A stretch of DNA of 34,396 nucleotides from Actinomycetota bacterium. GTDB taxonomy: Bacteria; Actinomycetota; Actinomycetes; Nanopelagicales; Nanopelagicaceae. The DNA is taken from positions 1 to 34,396 of the forward strand of contig WLNM01000002.1 in NCBI GenBank assembly GCA_009699825.1, written 5' to 3'. Below the pieces are notes generated by a model that worked only from the letters and a program-made list of their open reading frames with translations, did no database searches and had not been told where the DNA came from. Shown here in pieces: positions 1 through 11,464 of this stretch (position 1 is the stretch's first letter; each line of letters opens with the position of its first letter). Made by a program: the position numbers and the translations under genes.

Positions 1-390
1 GATCACCTGAAAGACAAACCTGTAGTTACATATTGCACCGGCGGAATTCGCTGCGAAATCCTTTCAGCCGTAATGGTCGATAACGGATTTAAAGAGGTTT
101 ATCAGATCGAAGGCGGCATCGCTAAGTACGGCAAGAAGTATGGTGATAAAGGTTTGTGGGAAGGCTCGCTCTACACATTTGATGGCCGTATGGCAATTGA
201 TTTCTCATCCAAAGCAAAAATTATCGGCGAATGCGAAGCATGCAACGCGCCAACTAAACAGTTCTATAACTGTGCCCGTAAAGCGTGTCACGAATTAGTT
301 TTACTATGCGAAGATTGCTCAAAGATTGATGTCAGCAAGAGTTGCATTCACGATAGCAATCGTGCCTACGACTCCGAAATGGTTGGTTAG
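1..390 (+). CDS. trhO: tRNA uridine(34) hydroxylase / rhodanese-like protein TrhO, C-terminal part (5' truncated by window edge)
   Basis: Frame 1 is open from base 1 ([30 protein letters not shown]...). It has the CTGGIRCE rhodanese active-site loop and a Cys-rich C-terminus ([29 protein letters not shown]) typical of TrhO/YceA. Confidence 0.9.
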   Translation, partial: DHLKDKPVVTYCTGGIRCEILSAVMVDNGFKEVYQIEGGIAKYGKKYGDKGLWEGSLYTFDGRMAIDFSSKAKIIGECEACNAPTKQFYNCARKACHELVLLCEDCSKIDVSKSCIHDSNRAYDSEMVG

Positions 391-392
391 TT

Positions 393-1394
393 TTACTTTT
401 CTACAATTTCAGTCGGTGCTCCGTGTACATTCAAAACATCTTTCTTATGAATCGCCGGAACAGTTCCGAGCAATCCTTTTTGAAAGTCATCAAAGGCTTG
501 CAGTACTTCAGCTTTAGTATTCATAACGAATGGGCCCATCCATGAAACAGGTTCTTTAATTGGTTGGCCACCAAGAATGAATAGTTCTAATTCTGGAGAA
601 CGACTCTCTTGCTGATTAGCAGCGCGAATAACCAAAGAATCTCCATCACCGAAAACAGTGAGTTGACCCATCTGAACCGGACGTGATTCTTCGCCAACAA
701 AACCGTGTCCCGCCAATGTGTACACAAGTGCGTTGTAATCCTTGCGCCATGGCAGACGTAATTCAGCGCCAGGTTGAACAGTGGCGTGCACCAAGGTGAT
801 TGGAGTCTGTGTTGATCCTGGACCTTTATGTCCATCTATTTCGCCAGCGATTACACGGATAAGTGCGCCACCATCGTGAGATGCAAGAAGTGCAACTTCG
901 CTTGCACGTAAATCTTGATATGCAGGTGGTGACCATTTTTTAGCAGCTGGAAGATTTACCCACAATTGAAAACCGTGAAATAAACCACCGCTCATCACTA
1001 AATGTTCTGGGGGAGTTTCGATGTGCAAAATTCCCGCACCAGCAGTCATCCATTGCGTGTCACCATTTTGGATTGTTCCGCCACCACCATTGTTGTCATA
1101 GTGATCAAAGATTCCATCAATAATGTATGTAACAGTTTCAAAACCGCGGTGTGGATGCCATGGAGTTCCTTTTGGTTCACCAGGTGCGTATTCAACTTCG
1201 CCCATTTGATCTAAGTGAATGAATGGATCGAGTTGTGACATATCAACGCCAGCAAATGCACGACGGACTGGAAAACCTTCGCCTTCAAAACCTTGTGGCG
1301 CAGTTGTGATGCTCTTTACTGTTCGCGCGCGCGATCCTGGCGCCTCTGTAACTCGAGGCAGAATTGTTATATCGCTGACGGTAACTGCTGGCAT
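393..1394 (-). CDS. Pirin family protein (cupin)
   Basis: 333 aa with pirin N-terminal cupin motifs (HPHRGFETVTYIIDG, GDTQWMTAGAGILHIE). SD AAGGAG precedes the ATG. Confidence 0.93.
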   Translation of the reverse strand: MPAVTVSDITILPRVTEAPGSRARTVKSITTAPQGFEGEGFPVRRAFAGVDMSQLDPFIHLDQMGEVEYAPGEPKGTPWHPHRGFETVTYIIDGIFDHYDNNGGGGTIQNGDTQWMTAGAGILHIETPPEHLVMSGGLFHGFQLWVNLPAAKKWSPPAYQDLRASEVALLASHDGGALIRVIAGEIDGHKGPGSTQTPITLVHATVQPGAELRLPWRKDYNALVYTLAGHGFVGEESRPVQMGQLTVFGDGDSLVIRAANQQESRSPELELFILGGQPIKEPVSWMGPFVMNTKAEVLQAFDDFQKGLLGTVPAIHKKDVLNVHGAPTEIVEK

Positions 1395-1456
1395 TTCAAC
1401 TCCTTAATTCAATAAGCCGAGAATAGTTGAACTTTCAACTACCTGCAACTCAGAAG

Positions 1457-2848
1457 TTAAAGGTTCTTAAGCGCTGAAACAACCTTTGTTAGCGAAGCCT
1501 TTGCATCACCGAACAGAAGCATTGTCTTTGGATCATAAAGCAGTTCATTTTCGATACCTGCAAAGCCTGGACGCATTGAGCGCTTAAGGAAAATAATGTT
1601 TGCAGCATTGGAAACTTCAAGAATTGGCATTCCATAAATTGGGCAACCAGGAGTTGTCTGCGCCGCAGGGTTAACAACATCGTTAGCGCCAATAACTATT
1701 GCAACATCTGTCTGTCCAAAAGTTGGATTTACTTCTTCCATTTCAGCTAATTGGTCATAAGGAACATTGGCCTCTGCAAGCAACACGTTCATATGTCCTG
1801 GCATACGACCTGCAACTGGGTGAATTCCGTATGCAACATCAATACCTTTTGCCAACATCAGATCTGCTAATTCGCGAACTGTGTGCTGTGCTTGTGCAAC
1901 GGCTAAACCAAAGCCAGGAACGATGACGACACGACGCGCATAGTTAAGCAAAATTGCAACGTCATCTGGCGAACCTGAACGAACAGGACGCTCTTCTGTG
2001 GCGCCACTTGCTTCTTGTGGCTTTGCGGTAAACGCACCGAAGAGTGTTCCAAAGAGTGAGCGACCCATGGCCTCTGCCATTAAGCGAGTCAAGATTGTTC
2101 CTGAAGCACCAACGAGAGTTCCAGCAATTATCAATAGTGTGGAATCTAGAACATAACCACTTGCAGCAACAGTTAAACCTGTAAAGGCATTTAGTAGAGA
2201 GATAACAATTGGAACATCCGCTCCACCAACAGGGAGCACGAACAACACACCAAATGCCAACGCAAGAGCCGCAAGAATCAAGAGCGGATTATTGCCTAGT
2301 TCAATGACAACCCAGACTGCAGCAGCGAGCGTTGCAGCCAGTGTTCCTGCAATTACAAAACGACCGCCAGGAAATACAACTGGTCGAGTGGTCATTAACT
2401 CTTGAAGCTTTAAAAAGGTGATGATCGAACCGCTAAATGAAACGCAACCAACGATGACGGTGAAAACTGTTGCGATTACTTCTGCTGTGTTTGCCTTATC
2501 ACCAAGGTGTAAATACTCAACGATTGCAACGAGTGCTGCAGCGCCACCGCCGACACCATTAAATAGTGCAACGAGTTGTGGCATCTGCGTCATCTGAACT
2601 TTACGTGCAGCAGGAACGCCTATGACTGTTCCAATAGCTATGGCACCAAGAATCCAACCTAGATTATTTAGCGGAAGTGATTCACCATCTTGTGCATAGA
2701 AGAAAACAACAACGGTTGCAATTGTTGCGCCAATTGCACCGATGATATTTCCACGACGTGCAGTTTTAGGCTTAGACAATCCTTTAAGAGCAAGAATGAA
2801 ACAAACACCAGCTGAAAGACCAATCAGGCTATAGAGAAAATGGTTCAT
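1457..2848 (-). CDS. pntB: NAD(P) transhydrogenase subunit beta
   Basis: 463 aa membrane protein with a C-terminal NADP-binding domain (VIVPGFGLAVAQAQHTVRELAD, IHPVAGRMPGHMNVLLAEA, VIGANDVVNPAA). Confidence 0.97.
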   Translation of the reverse strand: MNHFLYSLIGLSAGVCFILALKGLSKPKTARRGNIIGAIGATIATVVVFFYAQDGESLPLNNLGWILGAIAIGTVIGVPAARKVQMTQMPQLVALFNGVGGGAAALVAIVEYLHLGDKANTAEVIATVFTVIVGCVSFSGSIITFLKLQELMTTRPVVFPGGRFVIAGTLAATLAAAVWVVIELGNNPLLILAALALAFGVLFVLPVGGADVPIVISLLNAFTGLTVAASGYVLDSTLLIIAGTLVGASGTILTRLMAEAMGRSLFGTLFGAFTAKPQEASGATEERPVRSGSPDDVAILLNYARRVVIVPGFGLAVAQAQHTVRELADLMLAKGIDVAYGIHPVAGRMPGHMNVLLAEANVPYDQLAEMEEVNPTFGQTDVAIVIGANDVVNPAAQTTPGCPIYGMPILEVSNAANIIFLKRSMRPGFAGIENELLYDPKTMLLFGDAKASLTKVVSALKNL

Positions 2849-3138
2849 TTGTTCTCACCGCCCTTCTTTGGTTTAAACATTTCAAGCATGCGATCTGTAA
2901 CCACGAATCCGCCGACCATGTTAATTGTGGCCAAGATGATTGCCGCAACGGCAAGACCTAACTCGAGATTAGTTCGGCTGTGATCGGCCACGATGATTGC
3001 ACCAACCAAAATCACACCATGAATAGCGTTAGCACCACTCATCAATGGAGTGTGCAAAGTACTAGAAACTTTAGATACAACTTCAAAACCTACGAAAACT
3101 GCAAGAACGAAAATAGAGATGATTGCAATCGGTTCCAT
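2845..3138 (-). CDS. pntAB: NAD(P) transhydrogenase subunit alpha part 2 (membrane segment)
   Basis: 97 aa hydrophobic protein overlapping pntB by 4 nt (ATGA); GANAIHGVILVGAI and GGFVVTDRML motifs. Confidence 0.93.
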   Translation of the reverse strand: MEPIAIISIFVLAVFVGFEVVSKVSSTLHTPLMSGANAIHGVILVGAIIVADHSRTNLELGLAVAAIILATINMVGGFVVTDRMLEMFKPKKGGENK

Positions 3139-4265
3139 TATTTTGTGCCTCCATTTCGTTTAGCTCCAGCATGTGTAACAGCAGCACCATTAATAATTTC
3201 ATCTTCAAAATCAAGGTTGAATGCAAGAGCACTGCCTTCTGCAGCTGGCTTAGTTAGAAGTGTTAGAAGATTTACGACGTTACGTGAGTACAAACTTGAT
3301 GCGTGATATGGAAGTTGGCTTGGAACATCTTTTCCACCCCAGATTCGCACACCATTTTTAGTTACAACAACTTCTCCTGGTTTTGATCCTTCAACGTTTC
3401 CACCAGTTTCTGCGGCTAAATCCACAATGATTGTTCCTGATGCCATTGAATCGACCATTGCTTGAGTCATTAATTGTGGCGCTTGTCGTCCAGGTACTGC
3501 AGCAGTTGTTATAACCACATGGGATTTAGCGATGTAAGGAGTTAATAACTCGCGTTGCTTTGCAGCACGCTCTGGAGTCATCTCGCGCGCATAGCCACCA
3601 GCGCCTTCGAGTGCTTCGAGTTCGAGTTCAATAAAAGTTGCACCCATTGATTTCACTTCATCGGCCGAAGATGGTCGAACATCGTAGGCAGATACAACTG
3701 CGCCTAATCGACGAGCCGTTGCAATCGCTTGCAAACCAGCAACACCTGCACCGAGTACAAGAACTTGTGCGGGTGTAACTGTTCCTGCGGCAGTCATTAA
3801 TAATGGAAAGAAACGTGGCGACATTTCTGCGCCAACTAATACCGCACGATATCCAGCACAGAGTGCTTGAGATGTCAGAGCATCCATGGATTGCGCACGC
3901 GAAATGCGTGGAACTAATTCGAGTGAAAATGCCGTAACACCTGCGCTGGCAGCTGCATCGATGGAATCTGTTGCAGTCACAGGAGATAAGAATGAAATAG
4001 TGATTGCACCTTTTTTGAGTGAAGACATTTGCGCTGGAGTTAGTGGAGAAACACTGAGGACAACATCAGCATCCTTGAGCACATCACCATTTACTACGGA
4101 TGCACCAGCGCTCTTAAAATCATCATCCATTGCTTGCGAGTGCGTGCCAGCGCCAGATTCGATAGCAACTTCATAACCCAAACGAGTTAATTTGGTAATG
4201 ATGTCTGGAACGAGCGCTACGCGCTTCTCGCCTTCGCGGATTTCTTTAGGTACGGCTATTCGCAT
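3138..4265 (-). CDS. pntAA: NAD(P) transhydrogenase subunit alpha part 1 (NAD-binding)
   Basis: 375 aa; MRIAVPKEIREGEKRVALVPD N-terminus and VLGAGVAGLQAIATARRLGAVVSAYDVRP dinucleotide fold. Confidence 0.96.
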   Translation of the reverse strand: MRIAVPKEIREGEKRVALVPDIITKLTRLGYEVAIESGAGTHSQAMDDDFKSAGASVVNGDVLKDADVVLSVSPLTPAQMSSLKKGAITISFLSPVTATDSIDAAASAGVTAFSLELVPRISRAQSMDALTSQALCAGYRAVLVGAEMSPRFFPLLMTAAGTVTPAQVLVLGAGVAGLQAIATARRLGAVVSAYDVRPSSADEVKSMGATFIELELEALEGAGGYAREMTPERAAKQRELLTPYIAKSHVVITTAAVPGRQAPQLMTQAMVDSMASGTIIVDLAAETGGNVEGSKPGEVVVTKNGVRIWGGKDVPSQLPYHASSLYSRNVVNLLTLLTKPAAEGSALAFNLDFEDEIINGAAVTHAGAKRNGGTK

Positions 4266-4277
4266 TAGGTAAATCTA
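4266..4277 (-). promoter_or_regulatory. Putative -10 box (TAGATT) 6 nt upstream of the pntAA ATG; possible leaderless start
   Basis: Minus strand reads TAGATT-TACCTA-ATG. No Shine-Dalgarno seen. Confidence 0.5.
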
Positions 4278-4297
4278 ATACTTTTTGTGCCTAGTGG

Positions 4298-5239
4298 CTA
4301 GATAGAACCCTTGAGTTCACCTCTTGTTAAGTGAAATAACAGGGATTGAATTGTGGTTCGTCTGTGAAATGCTTCACGCCAGATCACAGATTTTGGTCCA
4401 TCAATGACAGATGCCATAACTTCTTCGCCACGATGTGCTGGAAGACAGTGCATAAATATTGAATCTTTAGAAGTTTGTGCCATCAATGCATCAGTTACAG
4501 CAAATGGTGCTAGCGCTCTAATTTTTTCTTGCTTTTCAGATTCAGGATCGCCCATGGACATCCATACATCGGTGTATAAAACGCTGGCATCTTTTGCTGC
4601 GCTCTGCGCATCGTGCGTTACTTCAATCGTCGCACCAGATTGTGCAGCAATCTTTTGTGCTGTTGCAATTGCAATCGCACTTGGTGCCCATTTACCTTCA
4701 GGAGTTGCAGCAACAACGTGTGCGCCCATGATTGCACCCATGATTAACCATGCATGCGCCATATTATTTCCATCGCCCAAATAAACGAATTTGCGACCAG
4801 AAACATCTTTACCAAAAGTTTCGCGAATAGTTAGCCAGTCTGCCAAGAGTTGTGTTGGATGATCATCATCAGTAAGTGCATTAATAACTGGAATCGAAGC
4901 GTACTTTCCGAGTTCATCAACATCGGATTGAGCAAATGTTCTAACAATTATCGCATCGCAGTATCCGCTAAATATTCTTGCAGTATCTGCAATTGATTCT
5001 CCACGGCCAAGTTGCAAATCATCCCCGCGTAAAACAATTGGCGAACCACCTAAGTGTGCAACTGCGGTTTGTGAAGCCAACCGAGTACGAGTAGATGGTT
5101 TTGTCATATAAATTGCCACACTCTTATGGGCTAAGGCATCTTTAGAACGAAGTGGTTCGGCAGCAAATTGCGCAGCAGTATCGAGCAACAATTCAACGTC
5201 ATCGCGCGTTAAATGTTCGGTGCGTAATAAGTCTTTCAT
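4298..5239 (-). CDS. argF: Ornithine carbamoyltransferase
   Basis: 313 aa; STRTR carbamoyl-phosphate motif, DDDHPTQLLADWLT and MHCLPAHRGEEV. Confidence 0.96.
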   Translation of the reverse strand: MKDLLRTEHLTRDDVELLLDTAAQFAAEPLRSKDALAHKSVAIYMTKPSTRTRLASQTAVAHLGGSPIVLRGDDLQLGRGESIADTARIFSGYCDAIIVRTFAQSDVDELGKYASIPVINALTDDDHPTQLLADWLTIRETFGKDVSGRKFVYLGDGNNMAHAWLIMGAIMGAHVVAATPEGKWAPSAIAIATAQKIAAQSGATIEVTHDAQSAAKDASVLYTDVWMSMGDPESEKQEKIRALAPFAVTDALMAQTSKDSIFMHCLPAHRGEEVMASVIDGPKSVIWREAFHRRTTIQSLLFHLTRGELKGSI

Positions 5240-5252
5240 CTAATCAATTCTA
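5240..5252 (-). promoter_or_regulatory. Putative -10 box (TAGAAT) 7 nt upstream of the argF ATG
   Basis: Minus strand reads TAGAAT-TGATTAG-ATG. No SD at the normal distance. Confidence 0.5.
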
Positions 5253-5273
5253 CCCTCACGGTAAGGTGTGCTC

Positions 5274-5540
5274 ATGGGTATTTTAAGACGCGGAAGCGAC
5301 ACTGCTACCGATACAGATCTGCTCACTCGACCAGAATTAGAAGAAGATGATGGTGGCCATGATCGATTTTCACATTATGTGAAAAAAGAGAAAATAGTTG
5401 AATCGGCCGTAACGGGTAAATCAGTCAAAGCTCTGTGTGGTAAAAAATGGATTCCAACGCGTGATCCCGAAAAATATCCAATCTGTCCGGCATGTAAAGA
5501 GATTCATGATGGATTGCGCGAAGCGCCTAAAGATAATTAA
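5274..5540 (+). CDS. DUF3039 family protein (small, putative Zn-binding)
   Basis: The ORF track starts at GTG 5268; ATG 5274 has better spacing to AAGG. Conserved-looking ALCGKKW...CPACKEI motif. Confidence 0.75.
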   Translation: MGILRRGSDTATDTDLLTRPELEEDDGGHDRFSHYVKKEKIVESAVTGKSVKALCGKKWIPTRDPEKYPICPACKEIHDGLREAPKDN

Positions 5541-5541
5541 T

Positions 5542-7320
5542 ATGAAAAAACTAAAACCAGTAATTGCACTAATTCTTGTTTTTTCAAGTGTGGTCTCAGT
5601 TCAACCATCTGCAAATGCCGGATCACAACCGCGTAAAGTGCTATCTGGTTGGATTCCTTATTATTCAATGAAAACAGCTCTTCCGGCTGCAATCGCAAAT
5701 GCAGATCTAATTCGAGAAGTAATGCCATTTTGGTACCAACTTAAATTCAATGGTGCAAAAAATGAAGCAGTTGTCACGAATTTATATGCACCTGCAAACC
5801 CGAGTGTTCCAATCTCGGTACCACTTACTGCCATGCGCAATGCAGGATTGACGATCATTCCTACGATTACTGACGGAACAAGTGAACTAGTTTTAGCAAA
5901 ATTACTTGCAAATCCAACATCGCGCACACAGGTGGTGAATGCAATCACTAATCTAGTAACGACAAATAATTACGATGGAATTGATTTGGATTTTGAAGGT
6001 TTTGCCTTCGTAGATAAAAACACAACATGGAATTCGACAAAACTAAATTGGATTGCATTCATAAAAGAATTAAGTAGTGCCCTTAAGGCTAAGAACAAAT
6101 TACTGTCGGTCACTACTCCTTATGTATATAACCCAGCAGAAGCGCAAAAGGGTTACTTTGTATATGCATGGGCAGATATCGCTGCATACGTTGATCGACT
6201 TCGTATCATGACTTACGACTATTCCATTTCAAGAGCTGGCCCACTGGGTCCCCTTGCTTGGACTGAAAAAACAATTAAGTATGCAATATCGGTAATGCCT
6301 GCATCCAAGGTATACGTCGGAATACCAGGTTACGGTCGAGATTGGGTTACTAAAGTTGAAGGAATCTGTCCTGTAGAAGTTGCCAAAGTAGTAAAAGTTG
6401 GAGCAAAAGCTGCAACCTTTTTGTTACGAGATGCGGCAGCACTTTCACAAAGTTATGGAGTATTTCCGAAGTATGACGAAGCATTTGGAGAAGTTAATTT
6501 CACATACAACAAGGTGTACAGCGGGCTGACTGCAGCTGGGCTAGCAACTACGTGTACAGCAACTCGCACTGCTTGGTATCAAGACGCACGAAGTTTTACT
6601 TCACGTATTGGATTTGTCTCTAAGTACAGATTGGGTGGAGTTGCTCTGTGGACTTTTGGAATGGAAGACATGGCAGGCTCGCAAGCAATTAGAGATGCTG
6701 CTTTAGCTATCGCTCCGGATCAAGTAATTAGCACTGCTTCACTTACTACTGCAAATTCCGAATTAACTTCGCCTCTTGAATTCGGATCCATACTCGAACT
6801 GAATGCAACATTTCAATTACCGGATAAGTTACCAATAAATAATTTGCTAGTTCGCATCGAAACAAAATCAGAAAATGAAACCCAGTGGCGAGAAATTGCA
6901 ACTAGTACAACGGGCGTAGACGGAAGTATTCGGGTTCCGCTCTTACTTTCAAAGAGCACAATGCTTCGAGCACACACCGATGACACATGGGAGCGACTCG
7001 AATCATTCTCTCAAGAATTACCAGTAGTTATTAATCGTCGAATTTCAGTCGATGCTCCTGTATCTGTTCTTCGCTCTCAAGCATTTGCAATCACCGGCGT
7101 TCTATCACCCCATCTAAGCGGAGTTCCAGTTCAGTTGTTACAACAGCAAGCAGGCAAATGGATTTCAGTTGGAGCACCAGTAGTGACAGATACAAATGGA
7201 GCATTTACAATTTCTACAACCTCTGTACAAAAAGGTTTTGCCAAGTTCAGAGTGAGTGTTGCTAAAGATACTTTGTGGAACCAAGCAGAATCAGATGTAA
7301 TTACAGTGGTGATTAGATAG
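5542..7320 (+). CDS. Secreted glycoside hydrolase family 18 protein with C-terminal Ig-like domain(s)
   Basis: Signal peptide [26 protein letters not shown]; catalytic [10 protein letters not shown] (DxxDxDxE); [10 protein letters not shown]. The upstream in-frame extension to 5437 overlaps the DUF3039 gene and is unlikely. Confidence 0.88.
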   Translation: MKKLKPVIALILVFSSVVSVQPSANAGSQPRKVLSGWIPYYSMKTALPAAIANADLIREVMPFWYQLKFNGAKNEAVVTNLYAPANPSVPISVPLTAMRNAGLTIIPTITDGTSELVLAKLLANPTSRTQVVNAITNLVTTNNYDGIDLDFEGFAFVDKNTTWNSTKLNWIAFIKELSSALKAKNKLLSVTTPYVYNPAEAQKGYFVYAWADIAAYVDRLRIMTYDYSISRAGPLGPLAWTEKTIKYAISVMPASKVYVGIPGYGRDWVTKVEGICPVEVAKVVKVGAKAATFLLRDAAALSQSYGVFPKYDEAFGEVNFTYNKVYSGLTAAGLATTCTATRTAWYQDARSFTSRIGFVSKYRLGGVALWTFGMEDMAGSQAIRDAALAIAPDQVISTASLTTANSELTSPLEFGSILELNATFQLPDKLPINNLLVRIETKSENETQWREIATSTTGVDGSIRVPLLLSKSTMLRAHTDDTWERLESFSQELPVVINRRISVDAPVSVLRSQAFAITGVLSPHLSGVPVQLLQQQAGKWISVGAPVVTDTNGAFTISTTSVQKGFAKFRVSVAKDTLWNQAESDVITVVIR

Positions 7321-7613
7321 TGGTAAAAACAAAATCAAAAATAGAAGAAGAAATTAATGCAATTTTTTCCAGTGATCGTCCATGGATAACAATTGTTTGG
7401 GATGACCCAGTTAATCTCATGACGTATGTGACGTATGTTTTCATGGAGTTATTTGGGTATTCACATGAGCGTGCAACAGAGTTGATGATGAAAGTTCACA
7501 ATGAAGGTAAGGCAGTTGTTTCAGAGGGCACACGAGAAGAGATGGAACATGATGTTGCAAGGCTCCATGAGTACGGATTGTGGGCAACTCTGCAACGTGG
7601 AGACCAAGGTTAA
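7320..7613 (+). CDS. clpS: ATP-dependent Clp protease adaptor ClpS
   Basis: 97 aa; [49 protein letters not shown] is diagnostic. GTG start overlaps the preceding TAG by 1 nt. Confidence 0.95.
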   Translation: MVKTKSKIEEEINAIFSSDRPWITIVWDDPVNLMTYVTYVFMELFGYSHERATELMMKVHNEGKAVVSEGTREEMEHDVARLHEYGLWATLQRGDQG

Positions 7614-8176
7614 TGAACGAAGGCCACGGATTTACTCGACACGGAGAAGAATTATATGTCGCACAATTTGCAGATTCTGAAAAAGAAGTTTTAATTAATC
7701 TTTCCCAACAAATTATTGAATTACTTGCCGAGCGCGTTGATCAACAAGACCAGGATCCACTTGCTGCAATGGTGGGAATAACATTTCACGACTCTCCTCC
7801 AGATGATGAAGTCTTACTACGTTTATTACCGAATGCTTATGCAGACGGTGTCGATGCGGCTGAGTTTCGCAGGTATACCGAATCGGTTTTGCGCACCAAG
7901 AAACAAGCACACGCTATGTCTATTCGCACGATGCTTATGAGTAGTGAAGATGGAAGCATCGAACTCAATCATGAATTGGCGAATGCATGGCTAGGTGGGA
8001 TAAATGACATTCGACTTGCACTTGGTGTTCGACTAAACGTTGAAAAAAATTCTCATGAAGAACTCGAATTATTAGCACCGGATGATCCAATGCGTGGCGT
8101 GTATGGGGTATATAGCTGGCTTGGTTGGTTGCAAGGCAATTTACTTGAAGCGCTCATGGATGGATTAGAATCCTGA
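7613..8176 (+). CDS. DUF2017 family protein
   Basis: [19 protein letters not shown]...; starts in TAATG overlap with the clpS stop. Same position as Mycobacterium Rv1332, downstream of clpS. Confidence 0.8.
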   Translation: MNEGHGFTRHGEELYVAQFADSEKEVLINLSQQIIELLAERVDQQDQDPLAAMVGITFHDSPPDDEVLLRLLPNAYADGVDAAEFRRYTESVLRTKKQAHAMSIRTMLMSSEDGSIELNHELANAWLGGINDIRLALGVRLNVEKNSHEELELLAPDDPMRGVYGVYSWLGWLQGNLLEALMDGLES

Positions 8177-8177
8177 C
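8166..8177 (+). promoter_or_regulatory. Putative -10 box (TAGAAT) 6 nt upstream of the mec ATG
   Basis: TAGAAT-CCTGAC-ATG; box lies in the 3' end of the DUF2017 gene. Confidence 0.5.
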
Positions 8178-8594
8178 ATGTCTTTAACAATTTCACGCAC
8201 AATCGTTGATCAGATACTTCAACAATCGCGCACTGAATACCCTGATGAAGCATGCGGTGTAATCCTTGGGCCACAAGGCTCAGGCACTCCACTTCGCTTA
8301 AAGCCGATGATTAATGCAGCTCACTCACCAACTTTTTATGAATTTGATCCAAAAGATTTGCTAGCTCTTTACCGTGAAGTTGATGACAAAGATGAAGAAA
8401 TAGTTGTTATCTATCACTCTCATACAGAAACAGAGGCGTACCCATCTCGCACAGATATTGCATATGCCGGTGAACCAGGAGCGCACTATGTACTTGTCTC
8501 TACACGCGAAGAGATTGCACCTGCGACTGAATTTCGTTCTTATCGAATTATTGATGGCATGGTCACAGAAGAGCCCGTAACAATCTTGGATTAG
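8178..8594 (+). CDS. mec: JAMM/MPN+ metallopeptidase of the M67 family (CysO-cysteine peptidase, Mec-like)
   Basis: 138 aa; intact JAMM motif YHSHTETEAYPSRTD; followed by cysO-like and cysM genes as in Mycobacterium. Confidence 0.9.
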   Translation: MSLTISRTIVDQILQQSRTEYPDEACGVILGPQGSGTPLRLKPMINAAHSPTFYEFDPKDLLALYREVDDKDEEIVVIYHSHTETEAYPSRTDIAYAGEPGAHYVLVSTREEIAPATEFRSYRIIDGMVTEEPVTILD

Positions 8595-8650
8595 AGCCAC
8601 TTCTTATTCTCGAATTGGCGAAAGCAGCACGCATTGGCAATAATAAGCAC

Positions 8651-9885
<1,235 letters not shown>

Positions 9886-9901
9886 CGGTAGACTTCGCGG
9901 T

Positions 9902-10696
9902 GTGAGTGATGCACCTATTGGAATATTTGATTCCGGCGTTGGCGGATTAACCGTTGCACGCGCCATTCTTGACCAGCTTCCAAATGAAACCACTCTTTAT
10001 ATAGGTGATACAGCACGAGGACCATATGGACCGCGGTCACTGGCACAAGTTCGAGAGTTTGCATTAGAAACTTTAGATTTCTTAGTTGATCAAGGCGTTA
10101 AGTCACTCGTCATTGCATGCAACACGGCGAGTGCTGCAATGTTGCGTGATGCACGTGAAAGGTATTCGATTCCAGTTATTGAAGTAATCCAGCCAGCAGT
10201 ACGCAGGGCTGTTGCTGCAACAAAGTCTGGAAAAATTGGCGTGATCGGCACGCAAGCAACAATTGATTCAAAGGCTTATGTAGATGCATTTGCAGCAGCA
10301 CCTAACTTGCAGATTACTTCTGTTGCTTGCCCATTATTTGTGGAATTCGTTGAACGCGGAGAAACTTCTGGTCCGGAAATTACAGATATTGCTCGCACAT
10401 ACCTCAAGCCAGTAATCGATGCAGAGATAGATACTTTGGTTTTAGGCTGCACTCACTATCCATTACTTACAGGTGTAATTTCATACGTGGTTGGTAATTC
10501 CGTTTCGTTGGTATCTAGCGCCGATGAAACTGCTAAGGATTTGTATAGGGTGCTTGTGGAAAATAACTTGCTTCACTCCAGCACAAAAAATGCCAACCAT
10601 AGATTCCTCGCTACAGGAGATGCACACGCATTTGAAACACTCGCACGTAGATTTCTCGGTCCAGAAGTTGGACGAGTAGAACACCAAATTCTATAA
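9902..10696 (+). CDS. murI: Glutamate racemase
   Basis: [34 protein letters not shown] motifs; likely GTG start at 9902 within the ORF-track call. Confidence 0.95.
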   Translation: MSDAPIGIFDSGVGGLTVARAILDQLPNETTLYIGDTARGPYGPRSLAQVREFALETLDFLVDQGVKSLVIACNTASAAMLRDARERYSIPVIEVIQPAVRRAVAATKSGKIGVIGTQATIDSKAYVDAFAAAPNLQITSVACPLFVEFVERGETSGPEITDIARTYLKPVIDAEIDTLVLGCTHYPLLTGVISYVVGNSVSLVSSADETAKDLYRVLVENNLLHSSTKNANHRFLATGDAHAFETLARRFLGPEVGRVEHQIL

Positions 10697-10738
10697 ACCA
10701 CCCAAACCTATAAACTGCTTAGATAAACGGAGATATAC

Positions 10739-11464
10739 ATGTCACGCAATGATGGACGCACGAACAATCAGCTCCGTGAAATTAAATTTACGCGCGGTTG
10801 GCTAGATCACGCCGAAGGTTCGGTGCTTGTTGAATTCGGTAAGACACGAGTTCTTTGTGTTGCATCATTTTCTCCTGGTGTTCCACGTTGGTTAAAAGAT
10901 TCTGGCAACGGCTGGGTAACTTCAGAGTATTCAATGCTTCCACGCGCAACACATACGCGATCAGATCGCGAAAGTGTAAAAGGTAAGTTAGGTGGGCGCA
11001 CACAAGAGATTTCACGTTTAGTTGGTCGTTCACTTCGCGCGATTGTTGATATGAAAGAACTCGGGGAAAACACAATTGTTATCGATTGTGATGTTTTACA
11101 AGCAGATGGTGGAACACGCACTGCAGCAATTACTGGTGCATATGTTGCATTAGCCGATGCGATTGCATGGGCCAAAAAAGAAGGTCACATTAAAGAAAAT
11201 TCAAAACCACTGTCAGATTCTGTTGCTGCAGTTAGTGTTGGAATCATTAACGGTGTTCCAATGCTAGATCTTTGCTACGAAGAAGACGTCCGTGCGGATA
11301 CGGATATGAATGTTGTATGCAGTGGTGATGGACGATTTATTGAAGTTCAAGGAACGGCCGAAGGTGTTCCATTTGATCGTGCACTTTTAAATGAATTACT
11401 TGATCTTGCAGTTGGTGGCTGTAAAGATTTATCAAGAATGCAGAGTTCCGTTCTTTCAAAATGA
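10739..11464 (+). CDS. rph: Ribonuclease PH
   Basis: 241 aa; [51 protein letters not shown]. Confidence 0.97.
   Translation: MSRNDGRTNNQLREIKFTRGWLDHAEGSVLVEFGKTRVLCVASFSPGVPRWLKDSGNGWVTSEYSMLPRATHTRSDRESVKGKLGGRTQEISRLVGRSLRAIVDMKELGENTIVIDCDVLQADGGTRTAAITGAYVALADAIAWAKKEGHIKENSKPLSDSVAAVSVGIINGVPMLDLCYEEDVRADTDMNVVCSGDGRFIEVQGTAEGVPFDRALLNELLDLAVGGCKDLSRMQSSVLSK

Noticed and set aside
5437-5541. N-terminal extension of the GH18 ORF
   Set aside because: Overlaps DUF3039 and would bury the signal peptide; ATG 5542 is the plausible start.
8615-8650. TTG-initiated N-terminal extension of the MoaD/CysO-like ORF
   Set aside because: MAKAARIGNNKH is not part of the family fold; ATG 8651 matches known N-termini.
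10807-11175. 122-aa antisense ORF within rph
   Set aside because: Fully inside a well-supported essential-type gene, no recognisable domain.
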